A DNA stretch of 64,000 nt from Rhizophagus clarus (lineage: Eukaryota > Glomeromycota > Glomeromycetes > Glomerales > Glomeraceae), in contig BLAL01000016.1 of assembly GCA_015698045.1 (NCBI GenBank), positions 558,001-622,000 on the forward strand, given 5' to 3'. The notes under the pieces were generated by a model that saw only the letters and a list, made by a program, of their open reading frames with translations, was not told the DNA's origin and did not search any database. The position numbers and the translations under genes are program-made. Shown here one piece after another: positions 47,488 through 57,289 of the stretch; within the stretch, counting starts at the first letter, position 1; each line of letters begins with the position of its first letter.

Positions 47488-49507
47488 CCGTATATTGCCA
47501 AAATTAAACACCCTTTTTTTACTATAGAGGTGCTTTATTTTGGGTATATTATTTTAGTTGTTGATTTTGTCAATAAATAAATATCAAATCACGCCCAAAA
47601 ATTCTATTTTTATATGATCATTCTTGTGTAATGAAATGACGAAACAAAATCTCCTCACAATATAATACGTGATCTGTTTTCAAACCTGTTTCAAATCTAT
47701 TTAACTGTCTTAAAAAATGGTATGAAAAAAGCCACAAAAAAAGCCACAAAAAAAATTTAATCGTCAAGCTACTAACCGTTAAACTGTTTCTAGAAAGATA
47801 CGAGTTTACAAGCGTAAAAAAACTGCTAAAATAAAACGCACTTCCTATTCTATTTATCAAAAAAAGAAGTTGTTGCTTATGCTAAGCAATATGGAAGAAA
47901 CAAGGCAGCAAAACATTTTGGACTAAATGGAAGCATGGTTGGTCGTTGAGTGACAGCAAGTACAAGTTAGTCAATAGAAACAAAATCTCATAGTTTACGA
48001 ATAGGTTTTGGATGAAAAGTTTTTTATCCTAAAGCTAAGAAAAAACTCTATAGTTGGGTTATAGAACAGAGAAAGCAGGGACTAGCTGTAACTTCTATAA
48101 CTATAAAAATTGCAATGTTTAAAATTTTGGAAGAATCAGATATTATTGCTCTTTATAGTGATGTTACAGAAAGTTTTAAGGGATCACTTCGTTGGTTAAA
48201 TTGTTTTATGAAAAGATACAAATTATCTTTAAGGCGACATACAAAAGTGTCTCAAAAACTTTTACAACAAACTGAAGAACTATTAGAAAATTTTTGTCAA
48301 TATGTCATGCACCTTAGGATTGAAAATTCTTATGAATTGTGTAACATTTTCAATATGGATGAAATGCCAGTTTATTTTGACATGGCTAGTAACTTCACCA
48401 TTAATCCAAAGGGGGACAAAACAATTCATATTCGTTGTACAAGTAATGAGAAAAATTGTTTTACTGTCATGTTGACATGTGTTGCAGATTAGTTTTATTT
48501 TTTTTTATGTTTTAGATTTTTAAAATTCACTAATAATTTTTGTTTTAATACAGATGGGATCAAGTTACCCCCCAATTTGTATCTTCAAAGAAAAGCGAAT
48601 GCCACATGGAGAACATCTTCCCACTGGCATTATTGTGTGGTTTCAGGAAAATGGCTGGATGGATGCTAATTTGATGAAAGATTATATTAACTACTTCAAA
48701 GATGCTGTTATTAGCAGGCCTAGAACACCAAAAATGATGGTTTATGATTCATTTAGAGGACATCTATACGATTCAATAAAAAAAGATTTTCATGAAATTG
48801 GATTTGATCTAGCTGTAATTCCAGATGGGCTAACTAGTATTTGTCAGCCTCTTGATATCACAATCAACAAGCCATTTAAGGATAATCTTTAAAAAGAATG
48901 ACATCGTTAGATGGCTAATGGTGGTGCTGGGCAGACTGCCGCAGAAAATTTATGACGTGCCAGATTAAGTGATGCATGTAATTGGGTAAAACGTGCTTGG
49001 GAGAGTATTTCACCTGAAGTAATTATCCAGTCATTTAAAACTTATAATATAACAGATTCTTTAACGTTAAATGAGGATACTAATAAAGAAAGTGAAGAAT
49101 TTGAGATAATTGATGACAGTAATGGTGAGGAATCAATGGATATGATAATTCCATGTGCTAGATATATTCAAATTAGAGTTCATTTTTTAATATGTTCAAA
49201 TTAATTGTAACTTTTAACCACATTTTAGTCATGAAGCAATTACTTTGGAAGACGATCCTTTTTTTGGAATTAAGTTAAATATGCGACACATTTATTCTGA
49301 ACCAAAGTTAATTTACAATTTTTAAAATTATTTGTAAACTATAATCATTAAATTTAATAAATTTGAAGATAATAATTGTATGGTTAAACAATATATATGC
49401 GAATTCAGTATTAATTTTATTGCAGTTCAGAGGGCGCTTATTTTTAGTTATTATATGAAATGTGGGGTGCTTAATTTTGGAGGGTGCTTAATATCAGTAA
49501 TATACAG
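47488..49507. mobile_element. pogo/Tigger-type DNA transposon, 2020 bp, TA TSD
   Basis: The left end CCGTATATTGCCAAAATTAA and the complement of the right end CTGTATATTACTGATATTAA are inverted repeats, and both continue into CACCC motifs. TA flanks the element (47486-47487 and 49508-49509). It carries a CENP-B/DDE-type transposase pseudogene on the + strand. The interior repeats CACCC/GGTGC motifs beside each end (47508-47540 and 49430-49490). Confidence 0.8.
47717..49190 (+). pseudogene. pogo/Tigger transposase pseudogene (CENP-B HTH + DDE)
   Basis: The N-terminal part contains a helix-turn-helix of the CENP-B/psq type (VVAYAKQYGRNKAAKHFGL, about 47865-47935). The long frames 48115-48492 and 48554-48892 hold the catalytic domain: NMDEMP (first Asp), VYDSFRGH (second Asp) and ICQPLDITINKPFK (third Asp), the DDD arrangement of pogo. 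An intron-like gap (about 48488-48553, GTTGCAGATT... to TTTAATACAG) separates the two frames. Inactivating changes include stops near 47723, 47949, 48014, 48891, 48898 and 48955 and a frameshift near 47860. Most stops are explained by single C-to-T or G-to-A changes (TGG, CAA or CGA to stop). It would have cut and pasted DNA at TA sites. Confidence 0.8.
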
Positions 49508-49509
49508 TA

Positions 49510-50029
49510 AATTTAATAACACAATTAATATTTTGACATTATAGTCATTTTTTTTTACAACAATCCTTAATATAACAAAGAATAATATATAACAAATTGT
49601 TAATGTAGGACAAATATTAACATATAAAAAAACCTTTAATTAACCAAATTTTATTAATTATGAGCTGCATACTATTATATAAAATAAAGTTACAAAATAG
49701 CATATATAAAAATAACTTTTTTTATAATGAATTTTTTATAATGAATTTTTTTTTCCAATAAAACAAAGATAACTAATATACTAATAGCCTTATAATCATT
49801 TAATAAAATAATAATTTTTTTTAAATACACAATATATGAAGGGCTCAAAATGCTTTTATAAAAAATATTTAACAAATTATTTTAATAATATCAAAATATT
49901 AAGTTATGTTATTAATTTTATTAGCTTTGTATTTACACATCAGAATTAACTCCATCTGCATGATACCTATCTATTATTTATATTTCATCTAGCATCTCTA
50001 TAAAAATAAAAGTAGGAAATTTTTTAAAG
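49510..50029. other. AT-rich DNA, no gene seen
   Basis: A/T-rich spacer. The ORF at 49690-49875 is low complexity. A short segment near 49930-50000 of mixed composition may be the edge of the element carrying the next array. Confidence 0.4.
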
Positions 50030-50700
50030 AAAATAATAATAATGTTTCCTTCAACCCTTTTTTACCTTAATTTCAAAAGTCTAGTCATATTTTTTGTCTG
50101 GTAATATTACAAAAAAAGAAAAAAAAATTGATAATTAATTAATTAAAAAAAAAATAACAAAAAATACCTTCCCAATCCTTTCTTACCTTAATTCCAAAAG
50201 TCCAGTTATATTTTTCATCTGGCAACACTACAAAAAAAAAATAATTAATTAATTAAATAAAAAAAAATAATGAAAACATCTTTTCAATTCTTCCTTATCT
50301 TAATTTCAAAAATCTGGCCATGCTTTTATTTAACAACATTACAAAAAAAAAAAAACAAAATAATTAATTAATTAATTAAAAAAACAATAAAAAACATCTT
50401 TTCCAACTCTCCTTTATCTTAATTCCAAAAGTCTAGTCATGCTTTTTGTCAAGTAACACTACAAAAAAAGAAAAAAAAAATAATTAATTAATTAAAAAAT
50501 ACCTTTCCAATTCTTTCTTACCTTAATTTCAAAAGTCTGGTCATACTTTTTATCTGGTAACATTACAAAAAAAAAAAAAAAAATAATTAAATAATTAAAG
50601 AAATAATAAAAAACATCTCTTTCAGCCCTTTTTTACTTTAATTTAAAAAGTCTGATTATGTTTTTCATTTAGTAACATTATAAAAAAAAATTTTTTTTTT
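50030..50700 (-). repeat. Tandem array of micro-exon/intron-like units (- strand sense)
   Basis: About six units of 100-120 bases. On the - strand each has a T-rich tract ending in TTTTTGTAG, a block like TGTTGCCAGATGAAAAATAT...GACTTTTGGAATTAAG, then GTAAGA/GTAAGG and a purine-rich stretch, with ATTAATTAATTA in the intron-like part. It is closest to the array at 28080-28970 but inverted and C-depleted. The enclosing element's ends are not resolved. Confidence 0.6.
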
Positions 50701-50782
50701 TTTAAATTAGATATTCAAATTATCTGAATCTATTTGCAAGTTACATGACTCTACTTTTATACTGAATAATTCACTATACTAT

Positions 50783-50792
50783 ACAAATAATT

Positions 50793-50824
<32 letters not shown>

Positions 50825-50949
50825 AGTGTTGAAGCTGTACCATCATTTATTAAGTAAGATAGGATTACAACTATAATCACTTCTAACTTGCTATGAGTAC
50901 TCCCAGTTCTAAAACCGATCTAATCATCCACCACAAATAATTTATTATA
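50783..50949 (-). mobile_element. Short retroposed sequence (SINE-like or LINE 3' end) with 17-bp TSD
   Basis: ACAAATAATTTATTATA occurs at 50783-50799 and 50933-50949. Between them a 133-bp insert, read on the - strand, starts GGTGGATGATTAGATCGG and ends AATAAATGATGG...CAACACT followed by an A-run (T-run at 50800-50823). The TSD plus poly(A) indicates target-primed reverse transcription. It is too short for a gene, so it is either a SINE or an extremely truncated LINE. Confidence 0.75.
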
Positions 50950-51111
50950 ATGTTAATAAATTTTTTATAACAAAAGTCTAATTGGTCCAGTCACTAACTT
51001 CGTTATATCAAAGTATGACTATACACTTAATGATTTAAATATAAGATTCTTTAAGCCAATAAAACTTTACTATGATAAAATAATTTATTTATTATATTTA
51101 ATATTTTTGTT

Positions 51112-54100
51112 TAGGGCTCTGATTAATTTTAGTAATTATTAAATTGTATTAATTAGTTTTAATATCTAAATAATTTTAACTTTATAGTTTATTAAACTAA
51201 AATTTTTAATAAATTTACTAATAGGTTTTAGTAATTGCAGTTTTAATATTGGTTTTATATAAATTATTAAATTGATTTAAATTAAATAATATAATAAAAA
51301 AAATGTTTTAATTAATATAAGTTATTTTAATAAATAATTATTTTATAATAATATTTTATTATTTTAATTAAAAAATATTGCAAAATGTTTTTTAATTAAT
51401 TTAATAAAAAAAGTATTTTGCAATGTTTTTTTATTTTTTATCATTTTAATTAAAAAATATTGTGAAATATTTTTTATAAATTAATTTAATAAAAAAAACA
51501 TTTCACAACATTTTTTTTATCATTTTAATTTTTATTGTAACAAGAGAATTTATAATTAAAAGCAACAAAACTAATAAGATAAATTCAATACATTAGTAAA
51601 TAATATGAGCGTTAATGCTTGATCAAACTATCGCTAATCAAAAAAATTAAACAAACAAGTTATTATGAACATCTCAATTGAAATCATAAAATGATAACAA
51701 CTTGACCCTGCAAGATACATAAAGTATTATCTCAATCACAAGGCTTCAATTCCTTAACAAATATCTGTCCTCTCAAAAAAAAGAAAATAATGTAAGTTGT
51801 ATGATAAACTTACATGATTTACATAATAATTAAAAATATCTATTGAAAAGCAAACATATTGAAGAAGCTCTTTACAAAAGTATTCTTGATCTAAAGTGTT
51901 AATGTGATGATAATTAGAATAAGGATTAAGTCTATAATATCTCTTTTTATCCTTACAAAAGATGTCCAAATTATTCTCCCATATAGAAAGAGCTTGACAT
52001 CATAAAATCTAAATATTTTGTTTAGTAAAAATAATATTTAAATCAGAAATCTTGAACAATAATTCAGATAAAGTAGAAAAAGATAAAAATTGTTCTAAAA
52101 ATATAATAAAACAATAATAAAACCTCATAAAAAATCTATAAAAGTAAAAGTAATATTTAAAATGAAATATCTTATATATCAAGCAAAAGAATATCATCAA
52201 TAGAAATATGTTTTTAAGTATGATTAAATATAAAACTACTAATATAAGATAAAATATTGTATAAATGAAAATGAGTGAGTTGAAAAACCTCTGAACATAG
52301 CTAAACATGAATAAGGGTTTCTGAAGAGTTACCATCAAGAAAACAATTTGCATCACCATATATGTGAAAATAATAATTTTTAGTGTGTTCTAAAGTAGGA
52401 AGCTCATCTATAAATAATTTGACTTTGAATGACTTAAATAATAAATCATCAAATGAAGTTGTAGCAGAAGGGGTTAAGAAAGTAAAAAGAATCTTCAATA
52501 TTCACTTCTAGTTAATAGATACAGTAAAAGATCTATATTTAGCGTTTCTATTTAAATTGTAGAATGATTCAAAATTTGAATAATCTGTTAATATTCTTAA
52601 AAAAGATCTAAGTTTACATTCTATCAGAATATTATTCCATAAAGGAAATACTGTAAGGTTATTAGAAGCAGAAGGTTTGAAGATAATTAAAGTGCAATTT
52701 CTGTTATGTGCATTTCTAACTAGATAATTAATGACATTATTCCTGTAATAAGTTGAATGAGCAGAAACTTTATGCAAAGTGACTTGAATGTGCTTTTCCA
52801 AATAAAGGTTAAAGATATAAGACTACAAAATGGAGAAAGATGATATATTAAATATTTTTCTAGCTTTCAGATTGTGAGGATCATTGATGAATTTGGTAAA
52901 AGTTGAAATCACTGATTGGGAATCAGTGTGAATTGTAATAGAGTTGCTTGGAGGAGAAACCAATAAGATAAGCAATATTGCAAAGGATTTAGCCCTGAAT
53001 AAAGAAGGCCAATCTGTTAATAAAGATATATATTGTTTATAAGGAGTATTGTGATGATCTAAATAAAACTAGCAGTTATTAACACATAGGCAGAATTGAA
53101 ATTAATCATAGATCCATTCATATAGAATTCCAGATAGTGAAAGATAAATAACCACTATTGAATAAAGATTAAATCTTTCGAAGAGAGAGATCTTTCAAAT
53201 GGAATAGAAGCCCACAATGTATCTGATATAAAAGGTCAAGAAGTTAAAGCCTGAACTAAAACTATCTCTTATTCCTGTGAATTATCAAAAAATAAAGAAG
53301 AGTTATTGTAATGAAGGTCCATATTCTGATAAATGAACAAAGAATTAAGAATATATTGTTTATCAAGTAAATTAATAAAAAGAAAATGAGTATTTAGAGA
53401 ATATTTCATATTTTGTGTTTTTTATAGATATATAGAATATGAAATAGAACTGAAGATAAAGTATTGGTTAAATTTATTAGATAAGTTGAAGTGAGTCTAA
53501 ACAAAGTCTCAGGATGATTTTGTTAACCATCAGAAGACTTTGAACCATTATATAGTGTTAAAAAATAACTTGATTTGTATTAAAGTTTAATTTGAACAGA
53601 ATGCTCAAGAAGAAGTCATTATTAACTTGATTTTTAATGAGTATAAAATTCTGATATTTAGTTATTGTTAAATGATGAGTTTCTGATTTGGGAGTAATAT
53701 GATGAATGTTCAGTTTTATTGATTGAACGTTAAATTTGTAATAAGTCTTTATTAGGCTCAGGATATCTTGATCATATTAGATGATATCCAGAACTTTGAA
53801 ATACCAATTCTGGAATCGATGGTATTTATTGGAAGAAAATAAGTTATTAATATAAATTTTTTTTTATTATTTTAATAAAAATACTGCAAAATATTTTTAT
53901 TAATTAATTTTAATAATAAATGTTTTGCAATATTTTTTTATCATTTTAATTAAAAAATGCTATAAAATATTTTTTATCAGTTAATTTAATAAAAAATAAT
54001 ATTTCACAATATTTTTTATCACTTTAATAGAAAACATTATAAAATATTTTTATTAATTAATTCAATAAAAAATGATTTGCAACTTTATTTTTTGATACTT

Positions 54101-54486
54101 TAATAAAAATGCTATAATCTATTTTATTAGTTAATTTACATTTTACAATATTTTTTTATTGCTTTAATTGAAAAATGTTGTGAAATTTTTGTATTTTAAT
54201 AAAAAAATATTATTAAACATTTTATTAATTAATTAAATATAAAAAAAAATTTTGCAATGGTTTTTTTGTCACTTTAATTAAACTGTTGCAAAATATTTTT
54301 ATAAATAATTTAATTTAGTAAAAAATAATTTTGTAATATTGGTAAATCAGTTTAATTTTTAGTAATTATCAATTATTTTAATAATTATTAATATTGATAT
54401 TGGTTAGTTTTAGTAATCATTAATACTGATATTAATTAATTTAGTTTAATATTAGTTTTTATCAAACTAAACCAATTAGAACTTTA
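51112..54486. mobile_element. hAT-like TIR element, most decayed copy, with LINE remnant inside
   Basis: The left end TAGGGCTCTGATTAATTTTA and the decayed right end (complement TAAAGTTCTAATTGGTTTAG) are recognisable as the family of 43901-44805. Alternating units (AAAATATTGCAAAATGTTTT type) occupy 51290-51540 and 53860-54340. Practically all CG dinucleotides are gone and many sites have become TA-rich. The two halves are separated by about 2.3 kb of unrelated sequence with LINE features (51541-53850). Confidence 0.7.
51700..53830 (-). pseudogene. Decayed LINE segment with RNase H domain
   Basis: On the - strand a degraded RNase H of the type at the end of fungal LINE polyproteins can be followed. 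A NGSMINFNSAYV segment near 53085 stands where the family has DGS; the first Asp appears as Asn, a G-to-A change. THTDSQSVISTF-like sequence near 52920 keeps the TDSQ motif. LHKVSAHSTYYRNNVINYLV near 52760 is the KxxAHS motif before a long C-terminal region (52801-52508, 52498-52301). Stops interrupt all frames. No reverse transcriptase, poly(A) or target duplication was identified, so it is an internal fragment. Confidence 0.6.
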
Positions 54487-55769
54487 ATTTAAAAGTATTT
54501 ATTTAAAAAAATAATTGAACTGCAAAATATATTTCATATTTTTACAAAAATTTTTATACATTCAGAGATTTAACTATCTAATAAAAAAAAATTTTGAAAT
54601 ATTAAAAAATATTTTATTACTATAATTTATTACTATTTTTTTATAGAGTTTTGCTAACTTGCCCCTTCTAGTTAAATCATTCGGGTTAAATTACTCCCAT
54701 GAAAATTTTATAATATTTTATATTAATTTTTATTAGCTAATTTTATTTTTTGCAAAAGTAAAAAAAAAAAACAAAATAAAATTTATTTATAAATTAAAGC
54801 TGAATAAAATTATATATTTGTATATTAAAAAATCTTTTATTTTATTTAATTATTATAGGACAGAAAAAAAAAATAGATTGAAACAAATACAAAATAAAAT
54901 AATTGGAAAAGAAATCAAATACCAAATTGAAAAATTAAAATTAAACCAATGATAAAAATACAAAGTCAAACCAAAACCAAAAAAAAATTGAAATAAACTA
55001 AAGTCTGAAAATAAAGAGATCAAACAATATCACAAAGTATAAAAAAATAAGATTAAGAAAATCCAACCATAATCCAAGAAGAAACCCAAAAAAAAACTGA
55101 CTGAAATATAAGAATTCCAAGTAAATAGAGCCCCAAGAAAAAATGCAAGAGAAAAAAACCAAGTAAAACCTAAGAAAACGTAAAAAAATAAACTAAAAAT
55201 AGAAAAAAAATACAAGAAAACCCCACAAGAAAACCCCACCAGAAAGAAATCCAAAAAGCCCAAAAAGAAATACGTATAAATCTGAAAAGAAGCCTAGGAG
55301 ACTAAGAAAAAATCTAAGAAGAATCTCAGAAAAAATCTGACCAAAGGAAAAAAAAGAATTGATTAGTTGTTGTAAAGGAAATATATTTCCAAAATTCCAA
55401 AAAATCTGAAACTTACTGTTTATTAAAGCATCAAAGAACCTACAAAAAAAAGAAGAAAATATTAATCATCAAGAAATAAAAAAACAATAAATAAATCCAA
55501 GAACATACTGTATTAAAGATCAAAATTTGAAATGTTAAAGGTGAAGAAAGAGTAGAAGAAAGAGTAGAAGACCAGAAATGCTATAATAAACAAATAAATA
55601 ATTTGTGAAATATTATGTAAATTTTTTCAAATAAAAATTACTAGGTTAAATCACTCTGATTAAATCATCCCAGGTTAAAATTAGTCTTATACTTTTTTAT
55701 ATATCTAAATACTAAAAATAAGACCATTTAAAAAATTAACAAATTTATTTTTTCTTTTTTACTTGCCAA
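54487..55769. other. A-rich low-complexity DNA, no gene
   Basis: 54860-55330 is a strongly purine-biased (+ strand) run of AAAAACCAAGAAAAT-like sequence; its - strand ORF at 55030-55263 is an F/L/G-rich artefact. GTTAAATCA-type motifs at 54670-54710 and 55640-55680 might mark the ends of one more element but are not convincing inverted repeats. Confidence 0.4.
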
Positions 55770-56740
55770 TATATATCAAAATATAACGCTTCTAAGATCT
55801 GAAGTCATATCGGCCTATCTAAAAAAAGGGAAACTGAAACGTTAGTACTGTTTCATTAAAAAAAGTTAAGAAAAATGCTGATACTTTACTGTAAATTCCA
55901 TGCGTTATCTAAAAAAAATGGAAAAAAATGAAATGTTAGTGAACGTTTCATTAAAATAAATTTAAAAAAATTCTATAACTTTCATACCAAAATCTTGCAT
56001 GTCCAAATACTCCAAGGCCGTACTTCTATTAACATAACTATATACTTTTGTTACTAATAGATATGAGACCTAGCCATCTAGAAAAAAGAGTAAATGAAAC
56101 GTTATTAAAAATGTTTTGTTAAAAAATTAATTGAAATAACTAATAAGAAACCCACCAAACTTTCAACATATTGTCCAAGTATCAAAGAACTGGTCGTCTA
56201 TAAAAGAAAATAAATGAAACGTTAGTGATCATTTCATCAAAAGAATTAATTTGATGTAAAAAATCAAATTTCCTACACGTCATTTACTAAACAATATCAA
56301 AATACTAGAAGCCATTTTGTTAAAATCTGATGAACCAGCCATCTAAAAAAAGAATAAAATAACAAAATATTAAAACATTTTGTTAAGAATTATTAATTTT
56401 AAAAAATTAACTTCCCTTACCAATTTTTCACACGTCCCAATATTTCAAAGATGTTGACCATCTACAAAAAGAAAAAATGAAATGTTAGAAATATTTCGTT
56501 ATAAAATGATTATTAAAAATTTTTTCTTTTAACTTCCCTTATTGATTTTTCCACAAATTCCAATATCTCAAAGAGCTAACCGTCTATAAAAAAGGAGACG
56601 ACAGAAGTTTTTAAAAAGCTAACTAAAAGAAAAGAAATAAAATGAAACGTTAATAAATGTTTTGTTAAAATAAATAAATGAAAAAAATTATTTACAGAAA
56701 TGTTGCATTCAAAGAGCTGAAGGAAAAAAAAGAAACATTA
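55770..56740 (-). repeat. Tandem array of micro-exon/intron-like units left of the second CACTG-type copy
   Basis: About eight diverged units of 100-125 bases. On the - strand a T-rich tract ends in TTTTATAG or TTTTTGTAG, followed by a block such as ACGACCAGTTCTTTGATACT...GAAAGTTTG and then GTGGGT or GTAAGG. A TGAAACGTTCACTAACATTTCA-like inverted motif with CACTAAC stands upstream of the T-tract. This repeats the layout of the array at 19530-20315, and both stand to the left of a SANT-like gene of the same orientation. Confidence 0.5.
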
Positions 56741-57289
56741 ATAATTAACATTTTGTTATGATATTTCATAAAAAAAATACCTGCGCACATAAACTTAAAA
56801 GTTTTTTTCTTAAAGAATTTTTATAGTGAATAATAAGTATACTTATAGTAGAAGGGAAAAATAAGGATAAATAAAGAGTGAAAGGAAAGAGCAGGTGTAG
56901 AGGAAAAATAAGAACAAGTGAAAGGGAAAGGAAAGAACAAGTGATGGTAAGGATGGAGCGAATAATGAACTGAAAGAATATTAATTTTTTGTAAAGAACA
57001 TGTAAAAAAAGTTTATTATGTAATATATGTGATTTTCTTTCGTGCACTAATAAAAATATTTAATTCTCTGTGAAAAAAGTTTTTAGATTTTAATCTGCAA
57101 TACATGTGATTTAAAAGACTCTAGGGTTAAAAGGTTTAAAATTCTCTAAGGAAACTAACAAATCATAGAAATTCTAAAGATCCTAAAATTTTTTTAAAGA
57201 ATTCTTAAAGATTTTTAAATTTAAAGGATCCTTAAAGATTCTAAGGTAATTTTAGGAATCTTTAAGGATCCATATGATAAAAAACTTAC

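Noticed and set aside
55030..55263. Hydrophobic 77-codon ORF that could look like a membrane protein
   Set aside because: It is the complement of a purine-rich low-complexity run; composition alone creates the F/L/G-rich peptide.
54651..55690. Possible TIR element with GTTAAATCA motifs at both sides
   Set aside because: The motifs match as well in direct as in inverted orientation and no TSD could be fixed.
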